Assembly: GCA_965198565.1 (NCBI GenBank) | Contig: OZ240665.1 | Location: 3,162,001-3,226,000, forward strand | Direction of reading: 5' to 3' | Length of the DNA: 64,000 nt | Origin: LMUY01 sp965198565 | Lineage (GTDB): Bacteria; Pseudomonadota; Alphaproteobacteria; Acetobacterales; Acetobacteraceae | Part shown: one piece after another, positions 51,443-59,227 of the stretch | How positions within the stretch are numbered: the stretch's first letter is position 1 | How the letters are laid out: every line of letters starts with the position of its first letter | Made by a program: the position numbers and the translations under genes | Notes under the pieces: generated by a model | What the model saw: the letters and a program-made list of their open reading frames with translations, nothing else | What the model was told of the DNA's origin: nothing | Databases searched by the model: none

Positions 51443-52732
51443 ATGGTCGTAGGCCGGCAATCCAAGCTGATGGGGGTTCTCCGCGTTACCAGCGGCAATT
51501 TCCTCGAGCAATACGACTTCTTCGTGTTCGGCTACTTTGCCGCCGCCATCGGCCGCACCTACTTTCCTTCCTCCGGCGGCAACGCTGCCTTCATCTCGCT
51601 CATGTCTTCGCTGATGACCTTCGGCGCCGGCTTCCTGATGCGCCCGATCGGCGCAATTATACTCGGCGCCTATATCGACGCGCATGGCCGCCGCGCCGGG
51701 CTCATCCTGACCTTGGCGCTGATGGCCGTCGGCACGTTCGCCATCGCCATCGTGCCCGGCTACGCCAGCATCGGCGTGGCGGCGCCGTTTCTCGTCGTGG
51801 TGAGCCGGCTGATCCAGGGCTTTTCCGCCGGCGTGGAATTGGGCGGCGTTTCGGTCTACCTGTCGGAGATTGCAACGCCGGGCCACAAGGGGTTCTACGT
51901 CGCGTGGCAGTCCGGCAGCCAGCAAGTCGCGGTGATCTTCGCGTCCTTGCTGGGATTGGTGCTGAACCAGACCCTGGGCAACGACACGATGCAAGCCTGG
52001 GGCTGGCGCATCCCGCTGCTGGTCGGCTGCGCCATTATCCCGTTCCTGTTCCTCATCCGCCGCTCGCTCCAGGAGACCGAGGCCTTCCTCGCCCGCAAGC
52101 GCCACCTCTCGGCAAGGGAAGTCCTAAGCTCGATGCTGCTGAACTGGCGCATCGTGGTCCTCGGCATGATGATGGTGATCATGACGACGGTGTCGTTCTA
52201 CCTGATCACCGCCTACACGCCCACCTTTGGCCGAACCGAACTGAAGCTCAGCGCGGTGGACGTGCTGCTCGTGACGGTGTGCGTCGGCGTGTCGAACCTG
52301 TTCTGGCTGCCTGTCAGCGGCGCCCTGTCCGACCGGATCGGCCGCCGCCCGCTGCTGATCGGCACCACCTTGCTCGCCATCGTAACCGCCTATCCCGTGG
52401 TGCACTGGCTGGTGAGCGACATCTCGTTCGGCCACCTGCTAATCACCGAGTTGTGGCTGAGCTTCATCTATGCCTGCTACAACGGCGCCATGGTGGTCTA
52501 TTTGACGGAGGTGATGCCCGAGGAGGTGCGGACCGCGGGTTTCTCGCTCGCCTACAGCTTGGCGACCGTGGTGGGCGGCATGACGCCGGCGATCGCCACC
52601 TGGCTAATCCACGCCATCGGCGACAAGGCGGCGCCCGGCGCCTGGATGGCCTTTGCCGGCGTGGTCGGCTTGAGCGCGGTGCTGCTCATCGGCCGCGAGG
52701 CGAAGGCCTATGGCCGCGAAGTGCCGGCTTGA
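51443..52732 (+). CDS. MFS metabolite:proton symporter (TcuC/citrate-like)
   Basis: 429 residues from ATG 51443 (GGGGGAG about 10 bp upstream; the GTG at 51425 lies within it). Twelve-helix transporter of the metabolite:H+ symporter family: VTSGNFLEQYDFFVFGYFAAAIG, AYIDAHGRRAG loop, GVSVYLSEIATPGHKG and the second-half loop DRIGRRPLLIG. Resembles tricarballylate/citrate symporters; the ligand is probably a carboxylic acid (inference). Confidence 0.88.
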   Translation: MVVGRQSKLMGVLRVTSGNFLEQYDFFVFGYFAAAIGRTYFPSSGGNAAFISLMSSLMTFGAGFLMRPIGAIILGAYIDAHGRRAGLILTLALMAVGTFAIAIVPGYASIGVAAPFLVVVSRLIQGFSAGVELGGVSVYLSEIATPGHKGFYVAWQSGSQQVAVIFASLLGLVLNQTLGNDTMQAWGWRIPLLVGCAIIPFLFLIRRSLQETEAFLARKRHLSAREVLSSMLLNWRIVVLGMMMVIMTTVSFYLITAYTPTFGRTELKLSAVDVLLVTVCVGVSNLFWLPVSGALSDRIGRRPLLIGTTLLAIVTAYPVVHWLVSDISFGHLLITELWLSFIYACYNGAMVVYLTEVMPEEVRTAGFSLAYSLATVVGGMTPAIATWLIHAIGDKAAPGAWMAFAGVVGLSAVLLIGREAKAYGREVPA

Positions 52733-52764
52733 GTTTCTTGTAACCAGACTGGAGAGAGCGCCAA

Positions 52765-53145
52765 ATGTTTAGCAACATCATGATGGGAAGCAACGATCTC
52801 GAACGCTCCAAAACGTTCTACGACGCGATCATGGGTGCCATGGGCGGCGAGCCCGCTCAGGTCGATGCCAAAGGTCGCCTGATCTATAGCCACCGCGGCG
52901 GCCGCCTGATGATCACCAAGCCGATCAATGGCGAGGCTGCGACTGCCGCGAACGGCGGAACGATCGGCTTCGCGGTCAGCAGCGTAGAAGAAGGTGATGC
53001 CTGGCACCAGGCAGGCTTGGCAAATGGCGGCACCTCTATCGAGGATCCGCCTGGTTTGCGTGAGTCTGCGTCTGGGAGCGTGTACTTGGCTTATCTTCGT
53101 GACCCAGACGGCAACAAGCTCGGCGCGATCCATAGGCTACGCTAG
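52765..53145 (+). CDS. VOC (glyoxalase) superfamily protein
   Basis: 126 residues. One vicinal-oxygen-chelate fold with N-terminal NIMMGSNDLERSKTFYDAIMGAMG and C-terminal SVYLAYLRDPDGNKLGAIH. The metal Glu usual at the end of the last strand (xDPDGNxxE) is replaced by Gly-Ala in NKLGAIH, so it may be non-catalytic or a binding protein. SD GGAGAGAG upstream. Ends 2 bp before the convergent gntK. Confidence 0.88.
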   Translation: MFSNIMMGSNDLERSKTFYDAIMGAMGGEPAQVDAKGRLIYSHRGGRLMITKPINGEAATAANGGTIGFAVSSVEEGDAWHQAGLANGGTSIEDPPGLRESASGSVYLAYLRDPDGNKLGAIHRLR

Positions 53146-53147
53146 GC

Positions 53148-53651
53148 TCACTCAACCGCCAACCTCGCCAGCACCGCCGCGACGGTTTCATCGATCGTCG
53201 CGGCGACATCGACCGTGATGACGTGCTCGTCCAAGCCCGGCTCTTCGAGCGTCGCCAACTGGCTGTCCAGCAGCGTGGCCGGCATGTATTCGTGGTGGCG
53301 CGCCTTCACATGCGCCTCCAGCGTCGCCCGGTCGCCGTGCAGATACACGAACTGCACGCCCGGCGTCCCATTGCCAATCTGCTCGCGATAGCTGCGCTTC
53401 AGCGCCGAGCACGTGACCACGCCGTTTTGCCCGGCCACCAGCCGCGCCTGCACCCACTGCGCGATGATCTCCAGCCACGGCGCCCGGTCCGCGTCGTCCA
53501 GCGGCTGGCCGGACGCCATCTTTGCCACGTTCGCCGGCGGGTGCAGCGCGTCGCCCTCTTGGAACATCCAGCCAAGTTGCGCCGCCAGCCGTTCCGCCAC
53601 CGTGGTCTTGCCCGAGCCCGACACGCCCATGACGATCAGGACGCGGCTCAT
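53148..53651 (-). CDS. gntK: Gluconokinase
   Basis: 167 residues. Phosphorylates gluconate to 6-phosphogluconate. P-loop GVSGSGKTT at 9-17, then FQEGDALHPPANVAKMASGQPLDDADRAPWL, the GntK signature, and CSALKRSYREQI. Last gene of the pentose phosphate operon; its ATG overlaps the rpiA stop. It feeds gluconate, a typical acetic-acid-bacterial substrate, into the pathway encoded upstream. Confidence 0.95.
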   Translation of the reverse strand: MSRVLIVMGVSGSGKTTVAERLAAQLGWMFQEGDALHPPANVAKMASGQPLDDADRAPWLEIIAQWVQARLVAGQNGVVTCSALKRSYREQIGNGTPGVQFVYLHGDRATLEAHVKARHHEYMPATLLDSQLATLEEPGLDEHVITVDVAATIDETVAAVLARLAVE

Positions 53652-54349
53652 GCGCGGGGAGGGGAGAGACGTTTGACCCCCTCTGCGCTGGCGAGAAAGA
53701 CCTCGCTGGTGCGGCCGATGAACAGCCCGGTCTCCACCACGCCCACGATCGCCTGCAACCGCGCATCGAGCGCCGCCGGGTCGGAGATCGGCCCGGTGTG
53801 GCAATCCAGGATAAGGTTGCCGCCATCGGTATTAAACGGCTGACCGCTGGCGTCGTGCCGCAGCACCGGCCGCGCCCCGAGCGCTGCAATGCGGCCAGAC
53901 GTGGCCCGCCAGGCGAACCGCGTGACCTCCACCGGCACGGGGGCGTTCTCGCCCAGTTGCGTCACCATCTTGCTGCCATCCACCACGATCAGCAGGCGGG
54001 TGCTCGCGGCGGCGACGATCTTTTCCCGCAATAAGGCTCCGCCTAAGCCCTTCACCAGGTTCAATGCGCCGTATTGCACCGCGTCGGCGCCGTCGATGGT
54101 GAGGTCGAGCCGCAAGCCCTCGTCCAGTTCCACCAGTTCGATGCCGCCATCGCGCGCCTGGGCGGCGCTGCGCTCGGAGGTGGGGACGGCCTTGATGCGC
54201 AAGCCGCCGCGCACCCGCTCGCTCAGCCGGGCGATGGCGAAGGTCGCAGTGGACCCGGTGCCGAGCCCCACCACCATGCCATCCTGCACCAGCTCGGCCG
54301 CCGCTTCCGCCGCCTCGCGCTTTTCAGCGGCGTGCGGATCCTCCGTCAT
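53648..54349 (-). CDS. rpiA: Ribose-5-phosphate isomerase A
   Basis: 233 residues from ATG 54349; the longer frame to 54379 overlaps pgl more. Converts ribose 5-phosphate and ribulose 5-phosphate. VVGLGTGSTATFAI, the phosphate loop, LTIDGADAVQ with the catalytic acid, LVKGLGGALLREKIVA and GNLILDCHTG are all typical of RpiA. ATGA overlaps at both ends. Confidence 0.96.
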   Translation of the reverse strand: MTEDPHAAEKREAAEAAAELVQDGMVVGLGTGSTATFAIARLSERVRGGLRIKAVPTSERSAAQARDGGIELVELDEGLRLDLTIDGADAVQYGALNLVKGLGGALLREKIVAAASTRLLIVVDGSKMVTQLGENAPVPVEVTRFAWRATSGRIAALGARPVLRHDASGQPFNTDGGNLILDCHTGPISDPAALDARLQAIVGVVETGLFIGRTSEVFLASAEGVKRLSPPRA

Positions 54350-55062
54350 TGCCCGGCAGCAGCCTTGTCGGCGAACCAATGCAACTCACCCACGGGGTGA
54401 ACGCCGACGGCAGGCAGATTGGCATCGCCGGCAAAAGCACGTGCGAGGATGTCCCGCTTACCCGCGCCGGCCACCAGAAAAACGGCGGCTTTCGTGCTGT
54501 CCAGCGTGGGGTAGGTCAGCGTCAGGCGCGGCTCGGGCTTGGCGCCGATCACCGCGGCGGTCCAAGCGGTGCGCTCGCCGAGGGCCGCCACGCCGGGGAA
54601 CAACGAGGCGGTGTGCCCATCCTCGCCCAGGCCGAGGAACATGACGTCGAACAGCGGGCGCGCCGGGTCGAGCGTGTCGGCGCCATAGAACCGCTTCAGC
54701 GTATCGGCGTAGTGCAACGCGGCGTGCTCCGGATCCTCGCCGGTGGTGTGCCAGGCATGCACTTGCGCGGGGGGGATCGGCACATGCTCGATCATCGCCA
54801 GCCGCGCCATGCGATCGTTGCTGTCCGGATGATCGGGCGGGACGAAGCGTTCGTCACCCAAGAAGATGTGCGTCCGGTCCCACGGAAAGCGGTCGCGGAA
54901 CTCGTCCGTCGCGAGCAGCTCGTAGGTGGCTTTCGGCGTCGACCCACCCGACAGGCACCAGGCGAACCGACCCGGCGTCCCCAGCGCGCGCTCCAGCACC
55001 CACTCGGCGGCATAGCGCGCCACCGCGGCGCCATCCGCCTGGACGGTCAGCACGCCGCTCAT
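54346..55062 (-). CDS. pgl: 6-phosphogluconolactonase
   Basis: 238 residues of the DevB/Pgl type. Hydrolyses 6-phosphogluconolactone, the product of Zwf. Signatures: FAWCLSGGSTPKATYELL, THIFLGDERFVPPDHPDSNDRMAR and FDVMFLGLGEDGHTASLFPG, the active-site loop with the catalytic His. Overlaps rpiA and the HAD gene by 4 bp each. Confidence 0.96.
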   Translation of the reverse strand: MSGVLTVQADGAAVARYAAEWVLERALGTPGRFAWCLSGGSTPKATYELLATDEFRDRFPWDRTHIFLGDERFVPPDHPDSNDRMARLAMIEHVPIPPAQVHAWHTTGEDPEHAALHYADTLKRFYGADTLDPARPLFDVMFLGLGEDGHTASLFPGVAALGERTAWTAAVIGAKPEPRLTLTYPTLDSTKAAVFLVAGAGKRDILARAFAGDANLPAVGVHPVGELHWFADKAAAGQ

Positions 55063-55871
55063 GCCAGGATGAACCGTTCCACGGCTTTGGCGAATCCTTC
55101 GTCTTCATAACTGTCGGTCACCGCATCCGCCTCCGCCTGCACGTCCTTGCTGGAGTTGCCCATCGCGATGGAGAACCCGCTCGGCCTGAACATCAGCACG
55201 TCGTTCGGCATGTCGCCGATGGTGGCGATCTCGCCCTTAGGAACGCCCAAACTGCGAGACAGGTACTCAACCACCGCGCCCTTGTTGGCGTGCGGGTTGG
55301 TGACGTCCAGGTAATACGGCTGCGACCGCGCGGCGGAGACCGTGTCGCCCAGCGCCTGCTGCACCGCCTTCTCGCACTCGGCGACGCGATCGAGGTCGTC
55401 GCTCACGCCCACCACCTTCACAGCGGCCTTGAAATGCTCCTCGGTGAAGCTGCTGACCACCTTGGGCGGGAACTTCACGGTATGCTCCTCGCGGTCGCGA
55501 TGCGGCGCGTCGGGCTTGCGCAGCAGCCAGTCATCGCCGGCATAGAGCCAGACATCGAGGCCCTGCTGCTCGATCAGTTCAGCCGCTTTGCGGGCGGCGT
55601 CCGGGTCGAGCGTGTGGCTTTCGATGATGGTCATGTCGGGCTTGACGAACAGCCCGCCATTGAACCCGGCGAGTGGCGTGCTCAGCCGCAGCGGCTCGAT
55701 CAGCATCGCCATGCCCTTGGGCGGCCGGCCGCTGGTGACCGCGAATTGGACGCCATGCTCAGCCATGGTGCGAACGGCCTTCTGCGCCCGTTCCGTCAAA
55801 ACCTTGTCCTTGGTGACCAGGGTGCCATCGACGTCGGCGAGGAGCAGCGAGAGCTTGCCAGGGCGAGCCAT
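55059..55871 (-). CDS. Cof-type HAD-IIB phosphatase, copy 1
   Basis: 270 residues from ATG 55871. HAD-IIB hydrolase: LLLADVDGTLV with nucleophile Asp13 and Asp15, FAVTSGRPPKGM, and GDMPNDVLMF metal site. Family members act on sugar phosphates. About 11 bp after a related gene (55882-56688): shared order of SGRPP, AGFNGG, VVSSF and YYLDVTNP...KG marks them as duplicates. Placement within the pentose phosphate operon suggests a phosphatase for an intermediate; the substrate is unknown. Confidence 0.92.
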   Translation of the reverse strand: MARPGKLSLLLADVDGTLVTKDKVLTERAQKAVRTMAEHGVQFAVTSGRPPKGMAMLIEPLRLSTPLAGFNGGLFVKPDMTIIESHTLDPDAARKAAELIEQQGLDVWLYAGDDWLLRKPDAPHRDREEHTVKFPPKVVSSFTEEHFKAAVKVVGVSDDLDRVAECEKAVQQALGDTVSAARSQPYYLDVTNPHANKGAVVEYLSRSLGVPKGEIATIGDMPNDVLMFRPSGFSIAMGNSSKDVQAEADAVTDSYEDEGFAKAVERFILA

Positions 55872-55881
55872 AAGGCGTCTC

Positions 55882-56688
55882 CTAACTGAGGTTTGGTAGC
55901 ACGTGGCGCTCGATCGCAGCGGACCACCCGTCCTCTTCGTTGGAGAGGGTGTGCAGCTTGGCCTGCGCGGCGACGGCTGGCGGCGCGTTGCCCATGGCAA
56001 TGCTGGTGCCGGCCACACGGAACATCGGCACGTCATTGGCCTGGTCGCCGATGGCGCAGACCTCGCTGATGTCCAGACCATACCAACGTGCCAGCGCCCG
56101 CGCGGCCGTGCCCTTGTCCGCGGTCGGGTTGGTCACGTCGAGGTAGTACACCTGCGAGCGATGCGCATGCGCCGTGGTGCCCAGCAGCGCCTGCAACTCA
56201 CCCTCGCATTGCGCCAGCAAGTCGTGCTTGGCGGAAGCGCCGACGATCTTGCCGCACCGATCAAGATAGGGCTCGAAGCTGCTGACCACGGTGGGATCGA
56301 ACCGCACCGTCATCCGCTCTTTGGGCACGTAGTCGCCGTTCGGGTCGAGGATGATCCACTGGCCGTCGGCAAACACCCAGCCGCTCACCCCGCGCTCGGC
56401 AAAGAAGTCGAGGGCAGTCTGCGCGGCATGCGCCGGGACGAAGCGCTCCTCGATCACCGCTCCATCGGGCGCCAGGATCGTGCCGCCATTGAAGCCGCCC
56501 AGCGGCCCGGTGAGCCCCAGTTGCTCCTGGATGAACGCCATGCCGCGGGGCGGGCGGCTGCTGACCAGAGCAAGCGGGATGCCAGCGTCGCGCAGCCGCT
56601 CCGCAGCATGGAACGTCGCCGGCGTGAGTTCCTTGGCCGTGGTGACCATCGTTCCATCCACATCGGACACGACGAGCTTGATGGCCAT
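55882..56688 (-). CDS. Cof-type HAD-IIB phosphatase, copy 2
   Basis: 268 residues. Motif I VVSDVDGTMV with Asp9 and Asp11, LVSSRPPRGMAF, PLGGFNGGTIL, VVSSFEPYLDRCGKIVG, VYYLDVTNPTADKG and GDQANDVPMF. Clearly paralogous to copy 1. The ATG shares one base with the zwf stop (TGATG), so it is coupled to zwf. Confidence 0.92.
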   Translation of the reverse strand: MAIKLVVSDVDGTMVTTAKELTPATFHAAERLRDAGIPLALVSSRPPRGMAFIQEQLGLTGPLGGFNGGTILAPDGAVIEERFVPAHAAQTALDFFAERGVSGWVFADGQWIILDPNGDYVPKERMTVRFDPTVVSSFEPYLDRCGKIVGASAKHDLLAQCEGELQALLGTTAHAHRSQVYYLDVTNPTADKGTAARALARWYGLDISEVCAIGDQANDVPMFRVAGTSIAMGNAPPAVAAQAKLHTLSNEEDGWSAAIERHVLPNLS

Positions 56689-58226
56689 CAGTCGAGCGTC
56701 CGCCAGCGGCGGCCCTCCAGCGACAACAGCGCATCCGCTGCCGCCGGGCCGTCGGTGCCGGCGGCGTAGTGATGCACTTGGTCGCCACCTTTCGCCACCG
56801 CGTCCAGGATCGGCTGCACGCCCTTCCAGCCGGCGTCGATATTGTCGGCGCGGTTGAACAGCGTCGGGTCGCCGATGAACACGTCGTAGATAAGCGTCTC
56901 GTAGCCGGTCGACGGCTGCAGCTTGAAGAAATCCTCGTAGCGGAAGTCCATCCGCACGCCGTCCAGCTTCACCACCTGGCCCGGCTCTTTGGCGCTGAAA
57001 TGCAGCGAAATCCCCTCATGCGGCTGCAGATGCAGCACCATGATGTTGGGGGTCAGCTTGTCCACCGGCGTGTCGCGAAACATCGCAAACGGTGCCTGTT
57101 TGAAGTGAATGGCAATCTCCGTCTTGCGGGCCGACATGCGCTTGCCCGTGCGCAGATAGAACGGCACGCCCGCCCAGCGCCAGTTGTCGATCATCAGCCG
57201 CAGCGCCACGAAGGTTTCAACCTTCGAGTCGTGCGCTACGTTCGGCTCGTCCGTATAGCTGGGCACGTCGCCGCTCTTCATGTGCCCGGCGGTGTACTGG
57301 CCGCGGATGACGTATCTGTTCACATCGTCGGCCGACAACGGGTGCAACGCGTCGATCACCTTGGCCTTTTCGCTGCGCACAGCGTCGGCGTCGAACGAAT
57401 TCGGCGGCTCCATCGTCGTCATCGCGAGCAGTTGGAACATGTGGTTCGGCACCATGTCCCGCAATGCACCAGTGACTTCGTAGAACGATCCGCGCGCTTC
57501 CACGCCCACGGTTTCGGCTGCCGTGATCTGCACGCTGTCGATATGGTCGCGGTTCCACAACGGCTCGAAGAACCCGTTGGCGAAGCGCAGCGCCATGATG
57601 TTCTGCACCGTCTCCTTGCCCAGGAAATGGTCGATCCGGTAGATTTGGTTCTCTTCTAGCTTGCCGAGGATCTGCTTGTTCAGCGCCCGTGCGGACTCGA
57701 GATCGTGCCCGAACGGCTTCTCGATCACCACCCGGCGGAACGCATGCTCGGTTTCCTTGGTGAGCTCGCCAGCCGCCAGCATCTCGACGATGCCACCGAA
57801 GAACCGATCCGCCACCGCGAGGTAGAACACGGCGGAACTATCGCCCAGCCGGTCATGGATGCGGTCGAAGGTCTCGGACTTGGTGAAGTCGCCTTGCATG
57901 TAATGCAGCCGCTGCTCCAGCCATCCCCACCAGTCTTGGTTGAGGCTCTTCTCGGCGAACTCGCCACCCGCTGCCGGGGTGAACGACTCCATCATCGCCT
58001 TTTGGCGGCCGCGGAAATCAGCGTCGGTGCCCGCATCACGGTCGATGCCGACGATTGAGAAATGCTCGTCCAACAACTTCGCGCCGGAGAGATTGTACAG
58101 CGCCGGCATCAGCAGCCGCTTCGTCAAGTCGCCATTCGCGCCGAAGATGACCAGCGTGCAAGCGGGCGCAGGCTTGGCCGTCTTTGCCAGCGCAGCCGTG
58201 TCACCGGTGGGAGCCGAGGCGCTCAT
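56688..58226 (-). CDS. zwf: Glucose-6-phosphate 1-dehydrogenase
   Basis: 512 residues. First enzyme of the oxidative pentose phosphate and Entner-Doudoroff routes. Cofactor loop FGANGDLTKR about 28-37, VIEKPFGHDL 167-176 and the substrate motif YRIDHFLGKE about 196-205 with catalytic His200. Full length. The start overlaps the gnd stop (4 bp). Confidence 0.97.
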   Translation of the reverse strand: MSASAPTGDTAALAKTAKPAPACTLVIFGANGDLTKRLLMPALYNLSGAKLLDEHFSIVGIDRDAGTDADFRGRQKAMMESFTPAAGGEFAEKSLNQDWWGWLEQRLHYMQGDFTKSETFDRIHDRLGDSSAVFYLAVADRFFGGIVEMLAAGELTKETEHAFRRVVIEKPFGHDLESARALNKQILGKLEENQIYRIDHFLGKETVQNIMALRFANGFFEPLWNRDHIDSVQITAAETVGVEARGSFYEVTGALRDMVPNHMFQLLAMTTMEPPNSFDADAVRSEKAKVIDALHPLSADDVNRYVIRGQYTAGHMKSGDVPSYTDEPNVAHDSKVETFVALRLMIDNWRWAGVPFYLRTGKRMSARKTEIAIHFKQAPFAMFRDTPVDKLTPNIMVLHLQPHEGISLHFSAKEPGQVVKLDGVRMDFRYEDFFKLQPSTGYETLIYDVFIGDPTLFNRADNIDAGWKGVQPILDAVAKGGDQVHHYAAGTDGPAAADALLSLEGRRWRTLD

Positions 58227-59200
58227 GCGTGCGGCTCGACATGGCCGCCAAAGCCGAACCGCATTGCCGAGAGCATCTTCTCGCCGAAGGTATGCTCCTG
58301 CCGCGAACGGAAGCGCGCGAACAGCGACGCCGCGAGCACCGGCACTGGCACCGCCTCCTCAACCGCCGCATCGATCGTCCAACGGCCCTCGCCGCTGTCT
58401 GACACGTCGCCGGTGAACTTATGCAGCGCCTCATCGGTCGCCAGCGCCTGCGCCGTCAGGTCCAGCAGCCAGGAGGACACCACGGAGCCACGCCGCCATA
58501 CTTCGGCGATGTCGCCCATGTTCAGCTCGAAACGCTGGTCTTCCGCAAGTTCCTGGCTGTTCTTGTTCTTCAGCACGTCGAAGCCCTCGGCATAGGCCTG
58601 CATCATCCCGTATTCGATACCGTTATGCACCATCTTGACGAAGTGGCCCGAGCCCGCCGGGCCGCAATGCAGATAGCCTTGCTCGGCGGTCGGGTTGCGC
58701 CCGTCGCGATGCGGTGTCTTCGGGATGTCGCCCTCGCCCGGCGCCAGCGCCGCGAGGATCGGATCGATATGCTTCACCGCCTCGGTCTCGCCGCCGATCA
58801 TCATGCAGTAGCCGCGCTCGAGCCCCCACACGCCGCCGGAGGTTCCGACATCGACGTAGACGATGCCTTTCTCGCGCAATTCGCGGGCGCGGCGGATGTC
58901 GTCCTTATACATCGTGTTGCCGCCGTCGATGATGATGTCGCCAGACCCCAACATTCCGCCCAGCGCTTGCACAGTCTGCTCGGTGATGGGCCCGGCGGGC
59001 AGCATCACCCACACGATGCGCGGCGAGGAAAGCTGCTTGACCATGTCTTCCAGCCCGCTGGACTTGGCCGCGCCTTGCTCGGCGATCCCGGCCACCGCCT
59101 TTTCGCTCTGGTCGAACACGACGCATTCGTGGCCATGCCGCATTAGCCGCACGCTGATATTGCCGCCCATCCGGCCAAGGCCGATCACGCCAAGCTTCAT
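58223..59200 (-). CDS. gnd: 6-phosphogluconate dehydrogenase, decarboxylating, short (NAD-type)
   Basis: 325 residues, the short YqeC/GndA-like class (long NADP enzymes have about 470). Rossmann loop GLGRMGG 7-13; after the second strand Asp30 (VVFDQS) stands where NADP enzymes have Asn-Arg, which suggests NAD preference. Substrate motifs: DVGTSGGVWGLERGY and CGPAGSGHFVKMVHNGIEYGMMQA with the catalytic Lys. 27 bp after the Tal-Pgi fusion. Confidence 0.95.
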   Translation of the reverse strand: MKLGVIGLGRMGGNISVRLMRHGHECVVFDQSEKAVAGIAEQGAAKSSGLEDMVKQLSSPRIVWVMLPAGPITEQTVQALGGMLGSGDIIIDGGNTMYKDDIRRARELREKGIVYVDVGTSGGVWGLERGYCMMIGGETEAVKHIDPILAALAPGEGDIPKTPHRDGRNPTAEQGYLHCGPAGSGHFVKMVHNGIEYGMMQAYAEGFDVLKNKNSQELAEDQRFELNMGDIAEVWRRGSVVSSWLLDLTAQALATDEALHKFTGDVSDSGEGRWTIDAAVEEAVPVPVLAASLFARFRSRQEHTFGEKMLSAMRFGFGGHVEPHA

Positions 59201-59227
59201 GCCCGCACTCCCAAATCAGATAGCGTG

